Of a stretch of DNA of 5,602 nucleotides, positions 1 to 5,602 are shown in pieces. The notes beneath the pieces are model-generated. The model was given only the letters and a program-made list of their open reading frames with translations. It did no database searches and had not been told where the DNA came from. Source of the DNA: Bacteroidales bacterium (lineage in GTDB: Bacteria > Bacteroidota > Bacteroidia > Bacteroidales > NBLH01); the NCBI GenBank assembly GCA_026988445.1, contig JALSLF010000642.1, positions 1 through 5,602 on the forward strand, in the 5' to 3' direction. Each line of letters starts with the position of its first letter. The stretch's first letter is position 1. A program made the translations under genes and the position numbers.

Positions 1-1980
1 TAATTTAGTCTCATTTTTCCTTAAATCATGTACCCAAAGGTCAAATCCCTTTTCAAAACGACTTAAATAGTATATTTTTTCACCGTCTTTAGTCATAATC
101 GCATCCGAAAGACTTGATGAATTAATGGTTAAACGAACAATGCGGTCTTCAATATTATGCAAATCAATTTTTAAAGGCTTAATTTTATCTTTTTTATCTT
201 TAGCATCTTTTTTTGACTTTTTCCCTTTTTTAACACTTTCCTCCTCTTTTTTCTTATTTTTTTCCTCTTCTTTTTTCTTTTCTTTCAATAGTTCATATTC
301 TTCTTTTGAAAGTTTAAACTCATCATAAGCTTCTTGGGTGAAAAACATCGCGTAAGCATCGGAATAAGAGCCCCAACTTCCGTGACTACGATATCCTTGC
401 CTATCGCTAAACCATAGCATCATTTTACCGTCCATCATCCATTTAGGCTCTGCATCATTGTAACCGCTTTCGGTTAAATTTGTAGGTTCTTGTCCACCCA
501 TAGCACTTACTAAACCAGCTTCACTTGAAAATAAAGCATTGGGACTGTACTGTACCAAAAACCATTTCCCATCAGGAGACCATTGATACCATTGATCCCC
601 ATCGGAATAAGAATAATTGAGCTTTCCATCCAAAATGGTGCGTGTTTGTTTTGTTGCTAAATTTATCACTTTTAATGTAGTACGGTTTTCTAAATAAGCA
701 ACCTCTTTCCCATCAGGCGAAAATGCCGGCTGAAACTCTTCATTAGGCGTTGCTATAACCACTTCTTCTTTTAACAAAGTAGAATTTGGAAAATTCGGTT
801 CATCTTGACTAACAATTTTTGTTTGATAAATATTCCAACTACCGTTTCGCTCACCTGCATACAATACCGCCTTACCATCAGGGCTAAAACTTACCGAACG
901 TTCTTGTTCCGGAGTATGCGTTATTTGTTTTGTCGTTTGATAATCGGTTGAGGTAACGTAAACTTCGCCGCGGATAATAAAAGCAACTTGTTTTCCATCG
1001 GGCGAAACCGCCATTTCACTAATTCCCGAAGACATTTTTTTGTATTCCGGCAGGTTTACTAATCCATCATATGCAATATGAATATTCACTTTTACCGGTT
1101 TCTGACCTTTTTCCATGGTATAAATTTCTCCATCGTAGCCAAAACAAAGTTTATCTTTATCCGAAACACTTAAAAACCGAACCGGATTTTCACTATAATC
1201 TGTCAATTTTTCATTCTGTGTAGGATTAGCCGATGACATTTTAAAAATATTAATATTTTTACTGTCTTGCTCACTTAAATAATAAATTTCACTTTCATCG
1301 GCACTGTAAACAGGATTTAAGTCCTCTCCTTTAAAAGTCGTTAGGCGAGTATGCTTTCCTGTATTTTTATCATACACCCAAATATCACGAGTAGTTGAAG
1401 ATGTGTGATGCTTACGCCAAATATTCTCAATACCAACTCTGTCTTGATACAAAATTTTATCCCCTGCTTTGTTGAACGATGCACTTTGTGCAGGAGTAGT
1501 CAAAATTTGTTGTGTTCTGTCTCCTTCAACTGCTACCATATACAACTCCGTAAATCTGCGGCGTGGAAATTGAATATTTGAGGCAGCGTCCATAATAGTG
1601 GCTTCAAACAATATGTTTTTTCCATCGGCAGTAAAACTTGTCGGAAGTTCACTGCTCGAATAAAAAGTCAAGCGTTTAGCTTCACCTCCTTTAGCAGGCA
1701 TGACAAATACATCAAAATTCCCAAAACGATCCGATGCAAAAGCAATATATTTTCCATCGGGCGACCAAACCGGCATAAATTCATGCGCAGGGGACACCGT
1801 CAAAGGTACTGCCTCCCCACCTTTGGCAGCTACCTTAAACAAATCACCTTTATAGCTAAAAACTATGGTATTCCCATCCGGAGATATTGCCGGATAACGC
1901 ATCCATAATGGATTATCCTGTGCAATTAAATGAAATACCGAAAAAATAAAAATAAATAATAAATGTATCTTCCTTTTCAT
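1..1980 (-). CDS. S41 family peptidase, tricorn-type, N-terminal part (left-truncated by window edge)
   Basis: The minus-strand frame is open from the ATG at 1978-1980 to the left edge: 660 codons with no stop, so the gene continues outside the window. Residues 1-20 form a type I signal peptide (MKRK, a hydrophobic stretch, then LIA before QDNP), implying export. The rest is a beta-propeller built from PD40/TolB-like repeats with the S-P-D-G-K pattern; their Asp-Gly pairs start at residues 35, 75, 119, 328, 368, 423, 470, 517 and 632. Residues 566-599 are a very Lys/Glu-rich linker, followed by PLKIDLHN and DRIVRLT. This order is known from bacterial tricorn-protease homologues of about 1,050-1,100 residues, which carry a PDZ domain and the S41 catalytic domain at the C terminus. 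Those domains would lie beyond the window, so peptidase activity is inferred from family architecture and the catalytic residues cannot be checked. Without them, a TolB-like or prolyl-oligopeptidase-type protein is the main alternative. There is no Shine-Dalgarno, as usual in Bacteroidota; the start is chosen because it gives the signal peptide. Confidence 0.88.
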   Translation of the reverse strand, partial: MKRKIHLLFIFIFSVFHLIAQDNPLWMRYPAISPDGNTIVFSYKGDLFKVAAKGGEAVPLTVSPAHEFMPVWSPDGKYIAFASDRFGNFDVFVMPAKGGEAKRLTFYSSSELPTSFTADGKNILFEATIMDAASNIQFPRRRFTELYMVAVEGDRTQQILTTPAQSASFNKAGDKILYQDRVGIENIWRKHHTSSTTRDIWVYDKNTGKHTRLTTFKGEDLNPVYSADESEIYYLSEQDSKNINIFKMSSANPTQNEKLTDYSENPVRFLSVSDKDKLCFGYDGEIYTMEKGQKPVKVNIHIAYDGLVNLPEYKKMSSGISEMAVSPDGKQVAFIIRGEVYVTSTDYQTTKQITHTPEQERSVSFSPDGKAVLYAGERNGSWNIYQTKIVSQDEPNFPNSTLLKEEVVIATPNEEFQPAFSPDGKEVAYLENRTTLKVINLATKQTRTILDGKLNYSYSDGDQWYQWSPDGKWFLVQYSPNALFSSEAGLVSAMGGQEPTNLTESGYNDAEPKWMMDGKMMLWFSDRQGYRSHGSWGSYSDAYAMFFTQEAYDEFKLSKEEYELLKEKKKEEEKNKKKEEESVKKGKKSKKDAKDKKDKIKPLKIDLHNIEDRIVRLTINSSSLSDAIMTKDGEKIYYLSRFEKGFDLWVHDLRKNETKL

Positions 1981-1984
1981 AAAA

Positions 1985-1998
1985 TTAAAATTTTAAAT
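1985..1998 (-). promoter_or_regulatory. AT-rich leader element next to the S41 peptidase start
   Basis: The minus strand reads ATTTAAAATTTTAA, containing the perfect 12-nt palindrome TTAAAATTTTAA, and ends 4 nt before the ATG. The identical 14 nt lies 3 nt before the start of the divergent VWA lipoprotein gene. Bacteroidota start regions lack Shine-Dalgarno sites and favour unstructured A/T-rich leaders, so a role in translation initiation is plausible but inferred. It could also be chance in AT-rich DNA. Confidence 0.3.
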
Positions 1999-2015
1999 TA
2001 AAATTATTACCTCAT

Positions 2016-2023
2016 CAAAGGTA
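2016..2023 (-). promoter_or_regulatory. Bacteroidota -7 promoter box for the S41 peptidase gene
   Basis: The minus strand reads TACCTTTG here, an exact match to the Bacteroidota sigma-ABfr -7 consensus TAnnTTTG, inside TATATACCTTTGATGAGG. It lies 35 nt before the peptidase start codon, so transcription would begin near 2009 and leave a leader of about 28 nt. No TTTG-like -33 element is found at the expected 17-23 nt spacing; only a T-run (around 2042-2047) is present there. The next TTTG on this strand is more than 40 nt upstream of the box, too far away. Confidence 0.55.
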
Positions 2024-2158
2024 TATAAAATGAACTTAAATAAAAAATTCGGTAATAGTTGAGACCAAACAAATTAAACACATAGAATAAAATTACTTAA
2101 CAGCCGGTTTTGTACTTTAATAATCATTCTCGAATAATAAAAAAGCAAAAAGTTTAAT

Positions 2159-2166
2159 TATCTTTA
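2159..2166 (+). promoter_or_regulatory. Possible -7 box for the VWA lipoprotein gene
   Basis: TATCTTTA matches the Bacteroidota -7 consensus TAnnTTTG at five of its six fixed bases (final A for G). It lies 52 nt before the VWA gene start. No TTTG is present at the expected -33 position; the nearest upstream TTTG (2109-2112) is 46 nt away. This is the best candidate on the plus strand of the divergent region, but it is weak. Confidence 0.25.
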
Positions 2167-2201
2167 TGGAAAATGATTAACACAAACATCAAAATAGAAA
2201 C

Positions 2202-2215
2202 ATTTAAAATTTTAA
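2202..2215 (+). promoter_or_regulatory. AT-rich leader element next to the VWA lipoprotein start
   Basis: ATTTAAAATTTTAA ends 3 nt before the ATG at 2219 and is identical to the element before the divergent peptidase gene. No purine-rich Shine-Dalgarno site is present, so this stretch is where the ribosome would load. A function for the motif itself is inference only. Confidence 0.3.
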
Positions 2216-2218
2216 GAT

Positions 2219-3832
2219 ATGAAAACATTAAATTTACTAATTTTTACAAGTACACTTTTTTTATTTTTTTTGTTAAGTTCTTGTGGAGGAAACCGTTCGG
2301 GAAGCACTACATCCGGTGACAAGGAAACTGTTTACTATCTTGAAGAAGCAGCTGACATAGAATCAGAGGAAGTACTAACTCCTACATCTGTAAAAGAAGA
2401 AAAAGCTAAAGACGATATAAAAAAAGAAGACTTTAACACAGAAGAATACGATGTAATAAAGGAAAATCCTTTTGTTAGTCCACTCAATCAGCCTTTATCC
2501 ACTTTCTCGGTAGATGTAGATAGAGCTTCGTATGCAAATATACGAAGGATGTTAAATAATAATCAAAAACCGAATAAAGATGCGGTACGGATTGAAGAAA
2601 TGATTAACTATTTTAATTATGAATATCCGCAACCAAAAGGCGATGCACCTTTTTCGGTAAATTTAGAGATGGGAAAATGCCCGTGGAACAACAAACACAA
2701 TATTTTACTCATTGGTTTACAAGGAAAAAATATTGATATTAACAATACACCGGCAAGCAATTTGGTATTTTTATTAGATGTTTCCGGCTCAATGATGGAT
2801 GACAACAAATTGCCTCTTTTAAAGCAATCCTTAAAAATATTATTGGAAAAATTACGACCCAAAGACCGTGTTGCCATCGTTGTTTATGCCGGGGCTGCCG
2901 GTGTTGTTCTCCCATCAACATCTTGCGATGAAAAAGATAAAATACTTAAGGCATTAAATAAGTTAGAAGCAGGCGGTTCTACAGGCGGTGGAGCAGGCAT
3001 ACGATTAGCTTATAAAATTGCCAAAGAAAATTATATTGAAGGCGGAAACAACAGAGTGGTCCTAGCCACCGACGGCGATTTTAATATTGGCGAAAGCAGT
3101 AATGCAGCCATGGTTCGTTTAATTGAAGAAAAACGAAAAGAAGGCGTGTTTTTAACCGTTCTTGGTTTTGGTATGGGAAATTATAAAGACAGTAAAATGG
3201 AACAGCTTTCAAATGCAGGAAACGGGAATTATGCCTATATCGACAATATTTTGGAAGCTAAAAAAGTATTGGGTAAAGAGTTTTTCGGAACGATTTATAC
3301 TATTGCAAAAGATGTAAAAATTCAAATTGAATTTAACCCTGCACAAGTAAAAGGCTATCGACTAATTGGTTATGAAAACAGAATGATGGCTGCCGAAGAT
3401 TTTAATGATGACACTAAAGATGCAGGAGAAATAGGTTCGGGACATACTGTAACAGCGCTTTATGAAATAATTCCTGCCGGCTCCGATGAAAAAGTAAACG
3501 GTATGGACGATTTAGAGTACCAGAAAAAAAATATCGTAAAAAGTGATAATCTGATGACTTTAAAACTACGTTATAAAGAACCGGATGGCGAAACCAGTAA
3601 ACTGATTAAGCAAAAAATACTGAGTAAAAACATATTTAAAGAAAGTAACTCGAACAACTATAAATGGGCAGCCACTGTCGCCGAATTTGGCTTATTATTG
3701 CGCAATTCTAAATATAAAGCAAATGCTAATTACAAACAACTTATTGAAAATGCAAAGCAGGCAAAGGGAAATGATGACGAAGGTTATCGCGCAGAATTTA
3801 TACGATTAGCAAAAATTGCAGAAATGTTATAA
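2219..3832 (+). CDS. VWA domain lipoprotein (YfbK-like, vWF_A / VWA / DUF3520)
   Basis: A complete 537-aa protein. Residues 1-21 are a lipoprotein signal peptide ending in the lipobox LSSC with Cys22 as the lipidated residue, so the mature protein is membrane-anchored. An acidic, low-complexity tether (about 25-80) follows. The domains are: about 82-170, the N-terminal vWF_A domain found in this family (NPFVSPLNQPLSTFSVDVD, IEEMINYF); about 181-350, the VWA domain with a complete metal-binding MIDAS site, D187-x-S189-x-S191, T255 in GGSTGGGAG and D285 in ATDGD; about 353-535, the C-terminal DUF3520-type domain (EFFGTIYTIAKDVKIQIEFNP). This three-part order matches the E. coli YfbK family, whose molecular role is not firmly established. 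An intact MIDAS implies divalent-metal-dependent protein binding. It stands alone: no MoxR ATPase, BatA/BatB or sigma-factor gene is adjacent within the window. The start is supported by the signal peptide; no Shine-Dalgarno is present. Confidence 0.93.
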   Translation: MKTLNLLIFTSTLFLFFLLSSCGGNRSGSTTSGDKETVYYLEEAADIESEEVLTPTSVKEEKAKDDIKKEDFNTEEYDVIKENPFVSPLNQPLSTFSVDVDRASYANIRRMLNNNQKPNKDAVRIEEMINYFNYEYPQPKGDAPFSVNLEMGKCPWNNKHNILLIGLQGKNIDINNTPASNLVFLLDVSGSMMDDNKLPLLKQSLKILLEKLRPKDRVAIVVYAGAAGVVLPSTSCDEKDKILKALNKLEAGGSTGGGAGIRLAYKIAKENYIEGGNNRVVLATDGDFNIGESSNAAMVRLIEEKRKEGVFLTVLGFGMGNYKDSKMEQLSNAGNGNYAYIDNILEAKKVLGKEFFGTIYTIAKDVKIQIEFNPAQVKGYRLIGYENRMMAAEDFNDDTKDAGEIGSGHTVTALYEIIPAGSDEKVNGMDDLEYQKKNIVKSDNLMTLKLRYKEPDGETSKLIKQKILSKNIFKESNSNNYKWAATVAEFGLLLRNSKYKANANYKQLIENAKQAKGNDDEGYRAEFIRLAKIAEML

Positions 3833-3840
3833 AAAAGAAA

Positions 3841-3854
3841 TTGGATGTTGGATG
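3841..3854. repeat. Two tandem copies of the heptamer TTGGATG
   Basis: TTGGATG occurs twice head to tail, starting 8 nt after the VWA stop codon. A related GGCTTCGGACATCTAAGATG stretch follows at about 3873-3892. Short GGATGTT- and TTCGGAC-type heptads recur in intergenic regions of some Bacteroidota, as far as I recall; this may be a remnant of such an array. With only two exact copies the call is weak. Confidence 0.3.
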
Positions 3855-3925
3855 AAAACAAAATAGTCATAAGGCTTCGGACATCTAAGATGAATGGTTC
3901 TAAAAATTTGCAGTAAAGCATAAAA

Positions 3926-3962
3926 AAACATTGCCAAAATTTCATAAATCTTGGCAATGTTT
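3926..3962 (-). terminator. Strong hairpin terminator of the thioredoxin-domain gene, possibly bidirectional
   Basis: The perfect 12-bp arms AAACATTGCCAA (3926-3937) and TTGGCAATGTTT (3951-3962) enclose a 13-nt loop, which can itself form a 4-bp ATTT/AAAT stem (3939-3942 with 3946-3949). On the minus strand the stem runs directly into a seven-T tract (complement of 3922-3928, partly within the stem), the form of an intrinsic terminator. It lies about 60 nt past the stop of the minus-strand thioredoxin gene. On the plus strand only TTT then AAAATAAT follows, so termination of the convergent VWA gene would be weaker. Confidence 0.72.
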
Positions 3963-3974
3963 AAAATAATCTAT

Positions 3975-4008
3975 ATCCGCAAGTTGATTTAAAACTTAAC
4001 TTGCGGAT
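3975..4008. terminator. Second hairpin in the convergent intergenic region
   Basis: The perfect 11-bp arms ATCCGCAAGTT (3975-3985) and AACTTGCGGAT (3998-4008) enclose a 12-nt loop. It starts 13 nt after the stop of the minus-strand thioredoxin gene and ends 166 nt upstream of that hairpin's plus-strand counterpart, measured from the VWA stop at 3832 to its far arm at about 3998. No clear T-tract follows on either strand (TTTACGG on plus, ATAGATT on minus), so it may act as an mRNA 3'-end stabiliser or as a second, T-poor terminator rather than a classic intrinsic one. Confidence 0.5.
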
Positions 4009-4021
4009 TTACGGTAATACT

Positions 4022-5194
4022 TTAATAGCCGTAAATTTCGGCAAGCTTATCCGATAATTTTTGTCCGCGTAGATTAATAGCAACAACTTTTCCTTCCGGA
4101 TCAAGCAAGAAGCTGGCAGGTATAGAATTAATATTATAAGCACGGGCATGTTTTGATTGCCAGTAACCTAAATCACTTACATGCTTCCATTTTCCCAATC
4201 CGTCTTTTTTAATGGCATCTAACCACATTTCACGTTTTTGATCCAAAGAAACTTGAAAAATTTCAAATCCTTTTTTATGATATTTTTCATAATTTTTCAC
4301 TAAATTAGGATTTTCCATACGGCAAGGTCTGCACCAACCTGCCCAAAAATCAAGCAAAACATAATTTCCACGCAAAGAAGATAAAGATATTTCATTGCCT
4401 TCGGGTGTTTTTTCAGTAATATCAGGTACCTGATCTCCAATACCAAAAGATGCCGTTTGCTGAGGTTCAGGTGCAGGATTTTTCACTTGCTCTAAATATT
4501 TATGTAAATTTTGAACATCGCTTGAACCCGGATATTTTGCAAAAAGTGCTTTATCTACTTTTTCAAAATATTCCATATCTTCAGTCGGATTAAACATGGG
4601 TAAACGTGGCTGAATTTGTTGCGATAAAGCAATCATACTTATAAAAGATGATGTATTTTTATCTATAAATCCTTTTAAATATTCTTTTTGTTCTCTAAAA
4701 ATATTCATAAAAGCACTATCTAAGTCGGCTTTCTTTGCTGCAACCTCATCAGAGGCGCTCTCTAAATCCAAGGTGCGATAAATTTGTCCTAAAGAGTCGA
4801 TTTTGGCTCTGGCAGCTTTCATGCTTTCGTCAAGCTCTTTCATCAAATCCATGTCTTTCGACCCTTCAATTTTATAAGTTTGTGCCAAATTATTAAAATC
4901 GCCACTTACTTTTATTACATCTGCCGAGTCAATTACTAAAGTAATAAAATCTGTAGGAGATGTTCGTAGCATATAAAATTTAGGGTATGAGGTATTTCCC
5001 TTTAGTTTGAATGTACCTTTATCATCAATGCTTGCAGAATCAACTGTAACTAAATCATTTGCAGTATATTCACTTAATACAATGGTTTTACCCGCTCCGT
5101 TTTCTAATGTCCCTTTTACTAAAAACTCATTACTTGCCGAATTACAAGCAAATAAGCTAATTAAAAGTAATGCTGATACTAATAAACTCTTCAT
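4022..5194 (-). CDS. DUF4369/TlpA-like thioredoxin-fold lipoprotein (thiol:disulfide oxidoreductase)
   Basis: A complete 390-aa protein. The frame stays open upstream to an ATG at 5297-5299, but the ATG at 5192-5194 is chosen because it alone places a lipoprotein signal at the N terminus: MKSLL, a hydrophobic stretch and the lipobox LFAC with Cys17. The domains are: about 24-115, a DUF4369-type beta domain (VKGTLENGAGKTIVLSEY, DSASIDDKGTFKLKG); about 115-240, a charged helical region; about 250-390, a TlpA/AhpC-like thioredoxin fold with active site W287-C288-R289-P290-C291 in a DFWAGWCRPC context and the cis-proline P359 in SIPASFLLD. Bacteroidota encode many such proteins, which act outside the cytoplasm as thiol-disulfide oxidoreductases; both catalytic cysteines are present, so it should be redox-active. 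Whether it reduces or oxidises, and its partner, cannot be told. It is transcribed divergently from ribF and convergently with the VWA gene, with no cytochrome-maturation or DsbD-like gene visible. Confidence 0.93.
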   Translation of the reverse strand: MKSLLVSALLLISLFACNSASNEFLVKGTLENGAGKTIVLSEYTANDLVTVDSASIDDKGTFKLKGNTSYPKFYMLRTSPTDFITLVIDSADVIKVSGDFNNLAQTYKIEGSKDMDLMKELDESMKAARAKIDSLGQIYRTLDLESASDEVAAKKADLDSAFMNIFREQKEYLKGFIDKNTSSFISMIALSQQIQPRLPMFNPTEDMEYFEKVDKALFAKYPGSSDVQNLHKYLEQVKNPAPEPQQTASFGIGDQVPDITEKTPEGNEISLSSLRGNYVLLDFWAGWCRPCRMENPNLVKNYEKYHKKGFEIFQVSLDQKREMWLDAIKKDGLGKWKHVSDLGYWQSKHARAYNINSIPASFLLDPEGKVVAINLRGQKLSDKLAEIYGY

Positions 5195-5241
5195 AATTTT
5201 TTGATTAATTAAATATTTTTTCTTTTTTAAATAAACTTTGG

Positions 5242-5249
5242 CAAAGATA
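5242..5249 (-). promoter_or_regulatory. -7 promoter box for the thioredoxin-fold lipoprotein gene
   Basis: The minus strand reads TATCTTTG, an exact match to the Bacteroidota -7 consensus TAnnTTTG, 47 nt before the ATG at 5194. The predicted start of transcription near 5235 lies downstream of the alternative ATG at 5299, which supports the shorter protein. The box overlaps a short palindrome, CTTTGGCAAAG (5236-5246). No TTTG -33 element is seen at 17-23 nt. Confidence 0.5.
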
Positions 5250-5286
5250 TAAATTCCTTTGATATAAAAAATCTTAATGATTTTTT

Positions 5287-5294
5287 TACTTTTG
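5287..5294 (+). promoter_or_regulatory. -7 promoter box for ribF
   Basis: TACTTTTG matches TAnnTTTG exactly. A possible -33 TTTG lies at 5258-5261 with a 25-nt spacer, slightly longer than the usual 17-23 nt. Transcription would begin near 5300, giving a leader of about 26 nt before the TTG start at 5326. It faces away from the thioredoxin-gene promoter in the same 131-nt intergenic region. Confidence 0.5.
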
Positions 5295-5325
5295 CACAAA
5301 TTCTCTTTTTTAAAAACTACTAATT

Positions 5326-5602
5326 TTGAAAATATACAAGAATATAAAAAATTTCCAAGCTAAAAATCCGGTACTTACCATTGGTACATTTGATGGAGTA
5401 CACCTCGGACACATACAAATTTTTAATAAGCTTAAAAAAAAGGCAAAAGAAATAGGAGGAGAATCTGTAGTAGTTACTTTTTGGCCCCATCCTCGTTTTG
5501 TCTTGGGAAAATCAACAGACAATATAAAAATGATTAATACCCTTGATGAAAAAATCAAATTAATTGGCGAGCAAGAAGTTGATCATCTCGTAATTATCCG
5601 GT
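5326..5602 (+). CDS. ribF: Bifunctional riboflavin kinase / FAD synthetase RibF, N-terminal part (right-truncated by window edge)
   Basis: RibF phosphorylates riboflavin to FMN and adenylates FMN to FAD in the cytoplasm. The window holds 92 codons of a family of about 310 residues. They cover the start of the FAD synthetase (nucleotidyltransferase) domain: T18-I-G-T-F-D-G-V-H-L-G-H29, containing the HxGH ATP-binding motif (H26, G28, H29), then TFWPHPRFVLG (51-61), with its conserved PHP motif, and LDEKIKLI (73-80). The riboflavin kinase domain would lie to the right. The start is TTG at 5326-5328: an in-frame TAA sits at 5311-5313, and the first in-frame ATG comes only at codon 69, after the HxGH and PHP motifs. 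Starting at TTG gives MKIYKNIKNF, the usual Bacteroidota RibF N terminus; the only other near-cognate option is ATT at 5323-5325. No Shine-Dalgarno is present. Arg92 in VIIR stands where Pro is common, a minor point. Confidence 0.94.
   Translation, partial: MKIYKNIKNFQAKNPVLTIGTFDGVHLGHIQIFNKLKKKAKEIGGESVVVTFWPHPRFVLGKSTDNIKMINTLDEKIKLIGEQEVDHLVIIR

Noticed and set aside
125..328. A 67-aa plus-strand ORF rich in Phe and Ser
   Set aside because: It is the antisense shadow of the Lys/Glu-rich linker of the S41 peptidase; the T-rich strand yields Phe/Ser codons by composition.
2617..2921. Two overlapping minus-strand ORFs (86 and 60 aa)
   Set aside because: Both lie antisense within the well-supported VWA domain coding sequence and resemble no known family.
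3881..3892. Inverted repeat CATCTAAGATG as a regulator site or terminator
   Set aside because: A 5-bp stem with a single central base cannot form a stable hairpin, and the site lies past a stop codon rather than before a gene.
5007..5204. A 65-aa plus-strand ORF
   Set aside because: It is antisense to the DUF4369 domain and signal peptide of the thioredoxin-fold lipoprotein gene.
5195..5299. A 35-codon N-terminal extension of the thioredoxin-fold lipoprotein, starting at the ATG at 5297-5299
   Set aside because: It would bury the lipoprotein signal peptide and lipobox at residue 52, and the -7 box at 5242-5249 would lie inside the coding sequence. The ATG at 5192-5194 gives a normal lipoprotein.
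5310..5558. An 82-aa minus-strand ORF
   Set aside because: It is antisense to ribF, whose HxGH and PHP motifs make the plus-strand reading certain.

Overview
The window looks like chromosomal DNA of a Bacteroidota (Bacteroidetes) bacterium. The evidence is AT-rich sequence, no Shine-Dalgarno sites before the genes, several exact matches to the Bacteroidota -7 box TAnnTTTG, and gene families typical of the phylum: a tricorn-type S41 peptidase with a Lys/Glu-rich linker, a DUF4369/TlpA-type thioredoxin lipoprotein, and a RibF starting MKIY. The genus cannot be fixed from this window.

Layout: (1) 1-1980, minus strand, the first 660 residues of a secreted S41 peptidase with a PD40 beta-propeller, running off the left edge. 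(2) 1981-2218, a divergent intergenic region with a promoter for each flank; a shared 14-nt AT palindrome element lies 3-4 nt before both start codons. (3) 2219-3832, plus strand, a complete 537-aa lipoprotein with a von Willebrand A domain (YfbK-like). (4) 3833-4021, a convergent intergenic region with two perfect-stem hairpins and a short tandem heptamer. (5) 4022-5194, minus strand, a complete 390-aa lipoprotein with an N-terminal DUF4369 domain and a C-terminal TlpA-like thioredoxin domain (active site CRPC). (6) 5195-5325, a divergent intergenic region with outward-facing -7 boxes. (7) 5326-5602, plus strand, the first 92 codons of ribF, which must start at TTG, running off the right edge.

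The three genes to the left all encode exported envelope proteins: a peptidase with a type I signal peptide and two lipoproteins. They are separate transcription units in alternating orientation, so nothing in the layout shows that they act in one pathway. RibF is a cytoplasmic housekeeping enzyme that makes FMN and FAD. No RNA genes, mobile elements or CRISPR arrays are visible, and I see no convincing undescribed system. The points most worth a second look are the ribF TTG start, the shared leader element and the twin hairpins.
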